Below, in pieces: positions 44,885 through 54,271 of a stretch of DNA of 64,000 bases. The notes under the pieces were generated by a model that did no database searches, was not told the origin of the DNA, and saw only the letters and a list, made by a program, of their open reading frames with translations. Source of the stretch: Lachnospira hominis (ex Liu et al. 2021) (GTDB taxonomy: Bacteria; Bacillota; Clostridia; Lachnospirales; Lachnospiraceae); NCBI RefSeq assembly GCF_014287955.1, contig NZ_JACOPD010000002.1, positions 1 to 64,000 of the forward strand, in the 5' to 3' direction. Within the stretch, counting starts at the first letter, position 1. Each line of letters starts with the position of its first letter. Position numbers and translations under genes: made by a program.

Positions 44885-44909
44885 AAGGCAGGACATAATG
44901 TCCTGCCTT
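44885..44909. terminator. Bidirectional terminator
   Basis: AAGGCAGGACA (44885-44895) pairs with TGTCCTGCCTT (44899-44909). It separates the convergent YlmH-like and S1 genes. Confidence 0.85.
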
Positions 44910-44935
44910 AATTTTATGAATATTAAGCTTATTAA

Positions 44936-46024
44936 TTATTCAGCATCATCTGTTGAATATTCTGTTGGTTCTTCATCTGCCTGAAGAGCCTTCATGCTAA
45001 GGCTTATCTTCTTCTCAGCTTCATTGATATCAACAACCTTAGCTTCAATTTCCTGACCAATTGCAAGAACATCTGAAGGCTTGTTGATATGTTCTCTTGA
45101 AATCTGTGATACATGAAGTAATGCATCAACACCATCCTCAAGCTGTACAAACGCACCAAAATCTGTCATTCTTGCTACAGTTCCTTTTACAACTGTGCCA
45201 ACAGCATACTTTGTAGCTGCATCATTCCATGGATTCTGGTCTGGATACTTAACACTAAGTGCAATCTTATTACCATTAATCTCTTTGATAAAGCACTTAA
45301 CTGAATCTCCAACTTTGTAAATCTTCTTAGGGTTAGCTGTTCTTCCCCATGACATCTCAGAGATGTGAAGAAGACCATCAACTCCGCCTAAATCAATGAA
45401 TGCACCAAAATCTGTTACATTCTTAACTGTTCCTTCGATTGTATCACCTTCGTGAATCTTTTCAAGAAGTTCCTTCTGAGCCTTTTCCTTAGCTTCTACG
45501 ATTAACTTCTTGCAGTCACCGATAATTCTTCTCTTCTTAGGATTATATTCTGTGATAACAAATGATACTTCCTTATCTTTATATACAGATAAATCTTTAA
45601 CAAATGTATCTGAAACAAGACTTGCCGGTATAAATACTCTTGCCTCATCAACAACTACACCAAGACCACCGTTCATAACCTGGCTTACTGTTGCTGTGAT
45701 TACTGTCTGATTCTCAAATGCTTCTTCAAGCTTCTTGCTTCCCTGTTCAGCTACAAGACCTTTTCTTGAAAGGATAACCTGACCTTCGCCATCGTTAACC
45801 TTGCGGACTTTTGCCTGCATCTCGTCGCCTACTTTAACAACATCTCTTAAATCTACGTTTGGGTCTGATGAATATTCATTACGTGTAATAATACCATCAG
45901 CCTTGTATCCAATGTTAAGAATAATCTGATCTTCCTTAACATCAATAACAGTGCCGTCAACGATCTCTCCTGTATGTATTTGCTTAATTGATTCCTCTAA
46001 CATCTCTGCAAAACTTTCTGACAT
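44936..46024 (-). CDS. rpsA: S1 RNA-binding domain protein (ribosomal protein S1 homologue)
   Basis: A 362-residue protein with four S1 domains at roughly residues 15-87, 105-170, 190-260 and 277-346. The third and fourth have the canonical GTVKNVTDFGAFIDLGGVDG and VARMTDFGAFVQLEDGVDA cores. It resembles the short S1 proteins of Firmicutes. The ATG overlaps ispH by 41 bp and has GAGGAGG upstream. In many clostridia IspH and S1 are fused in one polypeptide; here they are separate frames with a long overlap. Confidence 0.9.
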   Translation of the reverse strand: MSESFAEMLEESIKQIHTGEIVDGTVIDVKEDQIILNIGYKADGIITRNEYSSDPNVDLRDVVKVGDEMQAKVRKVNDGEGQVILSRKGLVAEQGSKKLEEAFENQTVITATVSQVMNGGLGVVVDEARVFIPASLVSDTFVKDLSVYKDKEVSFVITEYNPKKRRIIGDCKKLIVEAKEKAQKELLEKIHEGDTIEGTVKNVTDFGAFIDLGGVDGLLHISEMSWGRTANPKKIYKVGDSVKCFIKEINGNKIALSVKYPDQNPWNDAATKYAVGTVVKGTVARMTDFGAFVQLEDGVDALLHVSQISREHINKPSDVLAIGQEIEAKVVDINEAEKKISLSMKALQADEEPTEYSTDDAE

Positions 46025-46847
46025 TAGTGCAAACCTCCTCGATAATATTGTTTGGGGTCGATGCCCCTGCTGTAATACCTATGCACTCTGCTCTGCCCAA
46101 ACTTTCTAAGTCAAGGTCGTTTATCGTCTGAATGTAAAATGTATCGTAACATTCTTTCTTACAGATTTCATACAGTTTTCGCGTATTGGAACTGCTGCTC
46201 CCGCCGATTACTATCATAGCATCGACCCGCTTTGCAATTTCTCTTGCCTCTGTCTGTCGTTCCTCAGTTGCATTACAAATTGTATTACGAATGATTATAT
46301 TGTAACCCTTTTTAGATATAATTTCAACTAATTCTTGAAATTTATTGTAATTAAATGTCGTTTGTGATACAATGCACACCCGCCTCTGGGAATCAAGTAC
46401 CAGATTTTGTGCTTTTTCTGATGTATCAATCACATATGTATCAGAAAGTGACCATCCCATAATTCCCTCAACTTCCGGATGATTCTCATTTCCTATTATA
46501 ACAATCTGGCTTCCATTAGCACTTTCTTCCTTTACAATCTTATGTATTTTAAGGACAAACGGACATGTTGCATCAACAATATTTACATTTTTTTCATGTA
46601 ATGAATCATACACATCTTTGGAAACACCATGTGAACGGATTATAACCGTTGAATCATCATTTATCTCGTCAGCCGAATTAATAACATGCACACCTTTATT
46701 TTCAAGATCTTTTACAACTTCTTCATTGTGTATTATCGGTCCATATGTAAATACATTTTTTCCACCACACTGATTGTATACAGTATCAACTGCTCTCTGT
46801 ACGCCAAAACAAAATCCAGCTGATTTTGCAACTATTACTTCTTTCAT
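45984..46847 (-). CDS. ispH: 4-hydroxy-3-methylbut-2-enyl diphosphate reductase
   Basis: A 287-residue enzyme of normal length. The three iron-sulfur ligands are C13 (SAGFCFGV), C95 (VDATCPFV) and C191 (NTICNATEE). The HPEVEG and SSSSNTRKL motifs are present. It performs the last step of the MEP isoprenoid pathway. It lies between cmk and the S1 gene, an arrangement typical of Clostridia. Confidence 0.96.
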   Translation of the reverse strand: MKEVIVAKSAGFCFGVQRAVDTVYNQCGGKNVFTYGPIIHNEEVVKDLENKGVHVINSADEINDDSTVIIRSHGVSKDVYDSLHEKNVNIVDATCPFVLKIHKIVKEESANGSQIVIIGNENHPEVEGIMGWSLSDTYVIDTSEKAQNLVLDSQRRVCIVSQTTFNYNKFQELVEIISKKGYNIIIRNTICNATEERQTEAREIAKRVDAMIVIGGSSSSNTRKLYEICKKECYDTFYIQTINDLDLESLGRAECIGITAGASTPNNIIEEVCTNVRKFCRDVRGIN

Positions 46848-46860
46848 ATCGCCTCACCTG

Positions 46861-47526
46861 TTATTTACGCTCATTTATAATATTTTCAATGCACTCTACC
46901 ACCTGCTCAATATTCATATCTGATGTATCTACTAAAACCGCATCATCAGCCTGTTTCAAAGGCGATATTTCCCTGTGCATATCCTGATAATCACGCTGTT
47001 CAATATCTTTTTTTATGATATCATAATCACATTTTTCACCTTTCTGTGCAAGCTCATCATATCTTCTTTTTGCTCTCGCATCTACACTTGCAGTAAGGTA
47101 AATTTTGCAAAACGCATCCGGAAGCACAGTTGTTCCAATATCTCTTCCATCCATTATAACATCTGTCTTTTTTGCAAGTTCTCTTTGCAATTCAACAAGC
47201 TTTCTTCTCACAGCAGCATATTTTGATGTTTTTGAAGCCATGCTTCCAATCTCTTCTGTTCTTAACATGCCGGTAACATTATCACCGTTTAAAATCACCT
47301 GCTGCACTCCGTCCATATACTCAATTGTTATATTAACACCTGTGACAGCTGCATTTATCTCTCTTTCATCATCAGGATTAACATTATTCTGTACAAAATA
47401 AACTGCCATTGCACGATACATTGCACCCGTATCAACATATATATATCCCATTTTCTTTGCAAGAAGCTTTGCAATTGTACTTTTTCCGGCTCCTGCCGGT
47501 CCGTCTATAGCTACTGAATAACTCAT
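46861..47526 (-). CDS. cmk: Cytidylate kinase
   Basis: About 221 residues. Walker A is GPAGAGKST near the start. VDTGAMYRAMA and MDGRDIGTTVLPDA are the nucleotide-binding and CMP-specific motifs of type 1 cytidylate kinases. It phosphorylates CMP and dCMP. The ATG at 47526 has GGAGG 5 nt upstream; a longer start overlaps that site. It is followed by ispH. Confidence 0.96.
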   Translation of the reverse strand: MSYSVAIDGPAGAGKSTIAKLLAKKMGYIYVDTGAMYRAMAVYFVQNNVNPDDEREINAAVTGVNITIEYMDGVQQVILNGDNVTGMLRTEEIGSMASKTSKYAAVRRKLVELQRELAKKTDVIMDGRDIGTTVLPDAFCKIYLTASVDARAKRRYDELAQKGEKCDYDIIKKDIEQRDYQDMHREISPLKQADDAVLVDTSDMNIEQVVECIENIINERK

Positions 47527-47541
47527 ATTTTCCTCCATAAA

Positions 47542-48819
47542 TCAATTATTTCCCGCGGCATACCCAGTTGACCATGCAACCTGAAGATTAAATCCTCCTG
47601 TAACTGCATCCACATCCAGCACTTCACCTGCAAAAAACACATTACTTACTATCTTTGACTCCATTGTTGACGGATTAATCTCTTTTACATTAACACCACC
47701 CTGTGTAATTATTGCCTCGTTAAATCCTCTGAGTCCTGTTAGTGTCATTCTGAAATCTTTCAATGTATCAACAAGTTTTTTCCGCTCCTCTTTTGTTATC
47801 TCATTAACCTTTTTGTCTTCTGAAATTCTCGTAAGCATTATCACAACCGGAATTATTTTTTTCGGAAGAAGCTTATCAAGTGAATTTTTAAATGATTTAT
47901 TTTTATTTTCTTCAAAATCACGTAAAACTCTCTCGTCAAGCTGTTCATAGGTCAGTGCCGGTTTTAAATCAATAGAAAGTGTAAGATTTTTCTGTTTTAT
48001 AATTCCGGCAGCGTAACTGCTGGCTGAAAGAATTGTCGGTCCACTCACACCGAAATGAGTAAAAAGCATCTCACCAAAATCTGAATACACTTCTTTTTCT
48101 CCATCAAGAATCCGTACATTCACATTTTTAAGACTCAGTCCTTGAAGTTCCCGCTCCCACTCTTCTTTTACATTAAACGGTACAAGAGCCGGAAGTATAG
48201 GCGTTACAGTATGTCCAAGTGATTTTGCAAATTTATATCCGTCGCCAGTTGAACCTGTGCTCTGATATGAATTGCCTCCTGTTGCTATTATCAGCTTATC
48301 ACCTGTGATAACTTCTTTTTTCCCGATTTCATTTTCAACTGTAAGGCTTTCAAATTTTATTTTTCTTTTATCATTATTGTTATCATCATTTTCCTGCGAT
48401 ACAGAACTTGTATTTATATTTACAGCTTTTGTATTAAGTCTGATTTCAACACCTCTATTTTTCATCTCACGATTAAGTGCTGATATCACATCAGATGAAT
48501 GGTCTGACGTTGGAAAAACTCTGTTTCCTCTTTCGACTTTAAAATCCAGCCCAAGTTCTCCAAAGAAACCCATCGCATCATAATTAGAGAATTTATTAAG
48601 TGAACTGTACATGAATTTTTTATTTGTCACAATGCTGTTCATAAGGTCATCTGAATCACCTGCATTAGTAAAATTGCATCTGCCTTTTCCGGTTATAAAA
48701 ATCTTTTTTCCCAGTTTCTCGTTTTTTTCAACAAGAACAACTTTATTATTATTTCCGGCCGCTGTAATTGCTGCCATCATCCCGGCAGCACCTCCGCCTA
48801 TAACTATAATTTTTTTCAT
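47542..48819 (-). CDS. BaiN/HI0933-family flavoprotein
   Basis: A 425-residue flavoprotein. The FAD motif is GGGAAGMMAAITAA near the start. Conserved GKGRCNFTNAG and the C-terminal FAGEVLDVDAVTGGFNLQ identify the HI0933/YhiN family (PF03486). Some members, such as BaiN, act in bile-acid metabolism, but most have no known role, so function is only family-level. It ends 15 bp before cmk. Confidence 0.9.
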   Translation of the reverse strand: MKKIIVIGGGAAGMMAAITAAGNNNKVVLVEKNEKLGKKIFITGKGRCNFTNAGDSDDLMNSIVTNKKFMYSSLNKFSNYDAMGFFGELGLDFKVERGNRVFPTSDHSSDVISALNREMKNRGVEIRLNTKAVNINTSSVSQENDDNNNDKRKIKFESLTVENEIGKKEVITGDKLIIATGGNSYQSTGSTGDGYKFAKSLGHTVTPILPALVPFNVKEEWERELQGLSLKNVNVRILDGEKEVYSDFGEMLFTHFGVSGPTILSASSYAAGIIKQKNLTLSIDLKPALTYEQLDERVLRDFEENKNKSFKNSLDKLLPKKIIPVVIMLTRISEDKKVNEITKEERKKLVDTLKDFRMTLTGLRGFNEAIITQGGVNVKEINPSTMESKIVSNVFFAGEVLDVDAVTGGFNLQVAWSTGYAAGNN

Positions 48820-48834
48820 TTTATTACTCCGAAT

Positions 48835-50733
48835 TTATTTGTTATTTTCGTTTATAAACAAAAGAAACTGTCGTGCAGTAACTGGTTTTGAAAAATAATA
48901 TCCCTGAACAAAGTTTATGCCAAGCTTTGCTATATTTTCAAAATGTTCTTTTGTCTCTATTCCTTCTGCCACGATCTCAAGATTCATTCCCTGTATCATG
49001 TGCATTACAGCATCCATTACGTATTTTGCCCTGCCATTTTCAAAATAAGCGTCAAGCATACCTTTGTCAAACTTAACAATATTGACAGGCATGTCAACTA
49101 TGTAATTCAGGTTGGAATGTCCGGTGCCGAAATCATCAAGTGAAAACTTCACTCCATATTCCATCAATCTGTTCATATTGTCAAGCAGATTTGTCTTATC
49201 TTCCATCAATGCTGATTCTGTTATCTCAAGATTGATATTACACGGATTAATATTATATTTTTTCATAATATTTATATAATCATCGCTAAGTTTTTTATAT
49301 GCACACTGAACCATAGAAAGATTAACTTCTATATATTTCATACCCATTTTTTCTAATGGATTGTCCTTTATGAACTGGCATACTTTTTCAAAAACTATCA
49401 GTCCAAGACGTATAATAAGTCCGCTTTTTTCAGCTGTCTCTATAAACATCCCCGGCAACATAAGACTTCCGTCACGCTGCCTTATTCTCACAAGAGCTTC
49501 TGCACATGTAAATCTTTTTTCTTTAACAGAGTAAATCGGCTGAAAAAACACTTCAACTCCATCCTGGTCCATTGCTTCTACAATCTGTCTTACTACATTA
49601 CGCTGATTATACATATTTTCAATTATATCATTTGTAATTGAAATAAAATGCTGGTCAGAACGTCCCATGTAATCAGATTTTATATGTGCAATAAAATGAA
49701 GTATATCTTCCGCTCTTTTTATGCCTGATGCATTTCTTAAATATACTATAAACGGATGAAAAATTATATTTTTTCCGGGACCCCATCCTTCTTTAAATCT
49801 TTTATCAATAATTTTGCCACATTCTGCAGCATCGGATTTATTTTTATATACCATTATGAGCTCATCTTCATAATTTCTGAATACCATTACTTTATCTATG
49901 TCTGAAAGAAATCTGATAATCTCCGATTTTGCAGTATCTATGTATTCAAAGCTCACATTTCTGTTATACCATCTTTCAAATGAAGCAGAAACTATCGAAA
50001 TATCTTTATTGCTGCTTAATGCATTATTTACATATATAAGGAATGCTTTCTGATTATATAAACCTGTCGCTCTGTCAATATTTAATTCGGGATTCTCAAA
50101 TTTTATATATATTACCATAACGCCAAGTGCACTTGCAAATCCCACTATAAGTATATGGTTTCTCATAACTGCCTGTATAACTGCCGCAATGCACCAGAAG
50201 CCAATCCATATAAGAACAGATTCAAATCTTGCTGAACATATAGAAGTTCTCATGTCAAAAGCAGTATAAATTGTATTGATAAGTATTACAAAGACAGTTA
50301 TATAAGTCATTATCACGCTATATCCTGAAGACCAAACCGCACCTGTATCTGCATTAATATTAAAATCAATCGGAAGAACACTTACAAGCAATACACACAT
50401 TGTAATAATTGCATATCTTATGAATACGCCTTTTTTCCCGTCAACAGCAACATAATTCACATCAGATAATACATATATACGGCTCACAAATGCAAGAATA
50501 ATTAAAGATATAAGATATGTTTTTGAAATAATCAACACCAAAAGCCCCGGACAGCTTTCTTTATAATAGATTGCTGCCACGGAGCTGATATCAAACACAA
50601 GGCTTATTAATGTTATTATTAATATTTCTAAAAATATTCTCTCACTTCTTGTTCCAAGTTTTTTCTGTCTCGAAAAAATTATCGCAAGAAACTGCACAAT
50701 AATTATAGAACATACCTGTATGGAAATATGCAT
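48835..50733 (-). CDS. Membrane EAL-domain protein with degenerate GGDEF
   Basis: A 632-residue protein. The first 215 residues hold about seven membrane helices forming a sensor. A GGDEF-like domain (residues 220-310) has lost its active site: NYEDEL (287-292) stands where GGDEF should be. The C-terminal EAL domain has EAL (412-414), EITES and DDFGTG (533-538), and lysine and glutamate motifs (KFDKGML, EGIETKEH), so it probably hydrolyses cyclic-di-GMP. It likely translates an unknown membrane signal into lowered c-di-GMP, relevant to motility or exopolysaccharide. Lies downstream of the small protein next to floA. Confidence 0.88.
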   Translation of the reverse strand: MHISIQVCSIIIVQFLAIIFSRQKKLGTRSERIFLEILIITLISLVFDISSVAAIYYKESCPGLLVLIISKTYLISLIILAFVSRIYVLSDVNYVAVDGKKGVFIRYAIITMCVLLVSVLPIDFNINADTGAVWSSGYSVIMTYITVFVILINTIYTAFDMRTSICSARFESVLIWIGFWCIAAVIQAVMRNHILIVGFASALGVMVIYIKFENPELNIDRATGLYNQKAFLIYVNNALSSNKDISIVSASFERWYNRNVSFEYIDTAKSEIIRFLSDIDKVMVFRNYEDELIMVYKNKSDAAECGKIIDKRFKEGWGPGKNIIFHPFIVYLRNASGIKRAEDILHFIAHIKSDYMGRSDQHFISITNDIIENMYNQRNVVRQIVEAMDQDGVEVFFQPIYSVKEKRFTCAEALVRIRQRDGSLMLPGMFIETAEKSGLIIRLGLIVFEKVCQFIKDNPLEKMGMKYIEVNLSMVQCAYKKLSDDYINIMKKYNINPCNINLEITESALMEDKTNLLDNMNRLMEYGVKFSLDDFGTGHSNLNYIVDMPVNIVKFDKGMLDAYFENGRAKYVMDAVMHMIQGMNLEIVAEGIETKEHFENIAKLGINFVQGYYFSKPVTARQFLLFINENNK

Positions 50734-50742
50734 GCAATATAC

Positions 50743-51096
50743 CTACCTCTTTTTACGTCTTTTACATACAGGCTGTGACAATATTTCGTGTATAATCATT
50801 GCATTTCTCAGATTATCATGACTTCTTAAAGATGGTATATATTCATTGTTTACAATCATTTTTATTCCGTGTGATTTTTTCTGTCCAATATCACAGTAAC
50901 TATTCTCAATGTCAAGATTATGCTCATGTACCATCTGCTGCTTCTTAATGGTCTGTTCTGCATGTCTTGCCTGCTCACATCCATCTTTAATGTCATTATC
51001 CGTCTGACTGCTTCCATTACATGAAGGATTAACTATCTGTTTGTATTCCGAAGAAACACGTTTTGCCAGATTATTAACCTTCTTACTGCTGCTCAT
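50743..51096 (-). CDS. Small hydrophilic protein linked to floA
   Basis: About 117 residues, basic at both ends and rich in charged and polar residues, with no membrane segment. The C-terminal half ([21 protein letters not shown]) looks like a folded helix, and the end (VCKRRKKR) is strongly basic. The ATG at 51096 lies inside the end of floA, and AAGGCGG serves as ribosome site, giving a 14-bp overlap and probable translational coupling. Function is unknown; co-expression with floA is the main clue. Confidence 0.65.
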   Translation of the reverse strand: MSSSKKVNNLAKRVSSEYKQIVNPSCNGSSQTDNDIKDGCEQARHAEQTIKKQQMVHEHNLDIENSYCDIGQKKSHGIKMIVNNEYIPSLRSHDNLRNAMIIHEILSQPVCKRRKKR

Positions 51097-52099
51097 TATA
51101 ACCGCCTTCAGTAATAGTCTGTGTACTGTCATCACCTGCTATACTATCTCTCATTTTAGTATCTGCTTTGAGATTTTGCAAGTCATAATAATCCATTATT
51201 CCCATTTTTCCTTCGCGAAGTGCATAAGCAAGTGCCTTTGGTACTTCTGCTTCTGCTTCAACAACATAAGCTCTCATTTCCTGCTCTTTTGCTACAGCCA
51301 TAGCTCTTCTCTCTTCTGCCTTTGCCTGGGCGATATTCTTATCAGCCTCTGCCTGAAGACTCTGAAGATGGGCACCGATATTACGTCCGATATCAATATC
51401 TGCAATATCAATTGAAAGAATCTCAAATGCTGTTCCGGCATCAAGACCTTTTGCAAGAATAAGCTTTGAAATATCATCAGGATTTTCAAGAACGCTCTTA
51501 TGTGAAACAGCAGAACCAACTGTAGTTACAATACCCTCGCCAATTCGTGCAATAATTGTTGATTCACCAGCACCACCGACAAGTCTTTCAAGATTTGTAC
51601 GAACTGTAACTCTCGCTTTTACAAGAAGTTCGATACCATCTTTTGCAACTGCTGAAATATTCGGTGTTTCAATCACTTTAGGATTTACACTCATCTGAAC
51701 AGCCTCTAAGACATTACGACCTGCAAGATCAATTGCTGCTGCTTTTTCAAATGACAAATCAATTCCTGCTCTTTCTGATGCAATAAGTGCATTAACAACT
51801 CCATCAACGTTACCACCAGCCAGGTAATGTGCCTCAAGCTGATTTACACTGAGTTTAAGTCCGGCTTTTGTTGCCTTTACAAGAGGAAGAATAATTCTTG
51901 ACGGAACTACTCTTCTTAATCGCATACCAACAAGACTGAAAATTCCGACATGAACTCCTGCTGCCATCGCTGAAATCCAAAGTCCGATTGGAACAAAGCT
52001 GAAAAACATAATCAAAATAAATAAAACAACTGCTGCAATAACTATTAAACTTATCATAGTCTTATTTCGTACATGTATAAATGTACTTTCCCCTTTCAT
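51083..52099 (-). CDS. floA: Flotillin-like protein FloA
   Basis: A 338-residue protein with an N-terminal membrane anchor (about residues 14-40), an SPFH domain ([35 protein letters not shown]), and a C-terminal coiled coil ([20 protein letters not shown]). FloA organises membrane microdomains. The usual partner, an NfeD-type protein, is not adjacent. The start at 52099 has no clear ribosome site and an ATG at 52057 is an alternative, so translation initiation is uncertain. Confidence 0.9.
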   Translation of the reverse strand: MKGESTFIHVRNKTMISLIVIAAVVLFILIMFFSFVPIGLWISAMAAGVHVGIFSLVGMRLRRVVPSRIILPLVKATKAGLKLSVNQLEAHYLAGGNVDGVVNALIASERAGIDLSFEKAAAIDLAGRNVLEAVQMSVNPKVIETPNISAVAKDGIELLVKARVTVRTNLERLVGGAGESTIIARIGEGIVTTVGSAVSHKSVLENPDDISKLILAKGLDAGTAFEILSIDIADIDIGRNIGAHLQSLQAEADKNIAQAKAEERRAMAVAKEQEMRAYVVEAEAEVPKALAYALREGKMGIMDYYDLQNLKADTKMRDSIAGDDSTQTITEGGYNEQQ

Positions 52100-52144
52100 A
52101 TTTTTTGCTTTATCAGATTTAAGTGTTATACACAGAAATCCATG

Positions 52145-52759
52145 TTATTCCTGAATAAACAGTTCCTTAAAATATGGAAGTTCTGTTACCCAGTCACAAA
52201 ATGTATGCCATTCATCAAGCTTGTGATTCTTTCTTGAATAATACATGGCAACTGCATTTTCATAGCTGAACGTGCATGTTCTCATCTGATTATAACTCTC
52301 AGGAAGAAGCTGTATAATGCTGTACCAGAGAGTCTTATCCTTTGTATCATTATACTTGACACGCAGATTCTCAAGGAATTCAATATTTTTTTCCATAAAT
52401 TCTATCGTTTCCTCATTCATGTGGTCAGTTGAGAAATCGCTCATCTCGAATGACTTACTGTGTATCTTATGCATTGTACTTGTTGAATTTGCCACTGTTC
52501 CGACTTTATATGTATCATATTCTTTCCACCAGTATAAAGGTGCAGTTATATCTACAGTTATAAATATCTGTCTGATAAACTTTCTGTGGTCAGAACCTGC
52601 TTTACACAGACGTTTTGCAAGATCCAAATCGTTAGGTCCAAATACAAATTTACCATCAACAATGCTACTGTCCATGCGTTCCCAGCTGTTCAGCGGATTT
52701 CTTGCTCCGCGTATGGCATTTTCAAAATTCATTACATTGCATCTTTCGAGCTTAATCAT
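52145..52759 (-). CDS. ThyX-like protein lacking the RHR motif
   Basis: A 204-residue protein. Residues 70-100 (ITVDITAPLYWWKEYDTYKV, then GTVANSTSTMHKI) align well with the flavin-dependent thymidylate synthase segment AP-x-x-VARQWFRHR-x-x-x-N-x-x-S. The catalytic RHR is replaced by TYK, while the asparagine and serine are partly kept. It is therefore probably a ThyX-fold protein without classical activity. Longer starts exist only upstream of 52759. It stands alone between floA and trkH. Uncertain: the match is by eye. Confidence 0.6.
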   Translation of the reverse strand: MIKLERCNVMNFENAIRGARNPLNSWERMDSSIVDGKFVFGPNDLDLAKRLCKAGSDHRKFIRQIFITVDITAPLYWWKEYDTYKVGTVANSTSTMHKIHSKSFEMSDFSTDHMNEETIEFMEKNIEFLENLRVKYNDTKDKTLWYSIIQLLPESYNQMRTCTFSYENAVAMYYSRKNHKLDEWHTFCDWVTELPYFKELFIQE

Positions 52760-52827
52760 ATCACTTTATTCTCCTCATTAAATACTTATTTGCTTAAATG
52801 TCTTTATTTCCCAATCAAATGACAATT

Positions 52828-54267
52828 TTAACGGCGGTGAACCGATTTTGAAAACAGCATGAACATCGGAAATATCTCAAGTCGTCCCGTGAGCATGGCA
52901 ACTGAAAGTATAACCTGTGCCCAGTCGGCATAACATGAGAAATTTGACATTGGACCAACAAGATTAAGTCCCGGTCCTATATTATTAAAACACGATAAAA
53001 CTGCTGTCAGATTTGTTGTAAAGTCAAGTCCGTTAAGTGATATGACCAGTGTAAACAGACAAATCAAAATAAAATACGATGCTACATAAACTCTCACCGC
53101 TATAAGTGTCTCTTTATCCATAGGCTTGCCATTTGTCCTCACTGCTGTAACAGAGCTCGGATTGATAATATGCCTTATTTCATTAAAAAAGCTCTTTACC
53201 ATAACAATAACACGCGATACTTTGATTCCACCGCCCGTTGAACCTGAGCATGCACCGATTATCATCAGTAGAACAAGAAGATGCCTTGAAAACTCAGGCC
53301 ATTTATCAAAGTCAACCGTTGCAAATCCCGTTGTTGTTATAATACTTGACACCTGGAAAAACGCCTGTCTCAAAGACACGGAAACTGCCGACAGGCTATG
53401 GCATATATTGATTGCTATTGCAATAACTGAAACTCCTACAATCCCAAAATACCATTGAATCTCTTCAATCTTTAACGCATCTGTAAATCTCTTTATAAGT
53501 ATAAGATAATATGCATTAAAATTAACACCAAATAAAAGCATGAAAATCCCGAGTACAATCTCTATATATGCACTGTCATAACCTGCTATGCCTACAGATG
53601 ATGTTGCAAATCCACCTGTTCCCGCAGTACCAAATGCTGTTGCAAAAGCATCAAACACATTCATGCCGCCAAATAACAATAAAACAATAAGTATTGCTGT
53701 CATAGCAGTATATATTCCATATAAAATTATTGATGTTTTTTTCATTCTGGGAACAAGTTTTCCGGCTACAGGTCCCGGAACCTCCGCTCTTATAAGATGC
53801 ATTGAATTTTCATTTTCCATAGGCATTATCATAAGTACAAATACAAGAACGCCCATTCCGCCAACCCAGTGCGTAAAACTTCTCCAGAAAAGTACACCAT
53901 GTGGCAGATATTCAGGATTTGAAAGAACAGATGCACCTGTAGTCGTAAAACCCGAAACTATCTCAAAAAGTGCAGACCAGTAAGACCTGAACTGTCCTGT
54001 AAGAAACAACGGAACAGCACCTATTATGCATATAATTATCCATGCAAGTGCAACTATACAGTATCCATCCCGGCTACCCATCTTACGTTCCGGTGCTTTT
54101 ACACATGAAAGGATAAATCCTGCTATTGCCGCAAATGCAATTGTACCAACAAAATACATAGCGTCACCATCGCCATATATCAGTGAAACTATCAGAGACG
54201 GTACCATAAGCATCGCCTCTGTCATAAGAATTTTACCAAGAATTTTAAGAACTCTTCTTCTATTCAT
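52828..54267 (-). CDS. trkH: TrkH potassium uptake channel
   Basis: About 479 residues and ten membrane segments. The four pore loops are visible: GFTTTGASV, GTAGTGGFATSS, ITTTGFATVDF, and CFNNIGPGLN. It forms the K+ channel gated by TrkA. The ATG at 54267 follows AGGAG by 9 nt, and the gene begins four bases after the trkA stop, so the two are one operon. Confidence 0.93.
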   Translation of the reverse strand: MNRRRVLKILGKILMTEAMLMVPSLIVSLIYGDGDAMYFVGTIAFAAIAGFILSCVKAPERKMGSRDGYCIVALAWIIICIIGAVPLFLTGQFRSYWSALFEIVSGFTTTGASVLSNPEYLPHGVLFWRSFTHWVGGMGVLVFVLMIMPMENENSMHLIRAEVPGPVAGKLVPRMKKTSIILYGIYTAMTAILIVLLLFGGMNVFDAFATAFGTAGTGGFATSSVGIAGYDSAYIEIVLGIFMLLFGVNFNAYYLILIKRFTDALKIEEIQWYFGIVGVSVIAIAINICHSLSAVSVSLRQAFFQVSSIITTTGFATVDFDKWPEFSRHLLVLLMIIGACSGSTGGGIKVSRVIVMVKSFFNEIRHIINPSSVTAVRTNGKPMDKETLIAVRVYVASYFILICLFTLVISLNGLDFTTNLTAVLSCFNNIGPGLNLVGPMSNFSCYADWAQVILSVAMLTGRLEIFPMFMLFSKSVHRR

Positions 54268-54271
54268 CGCC

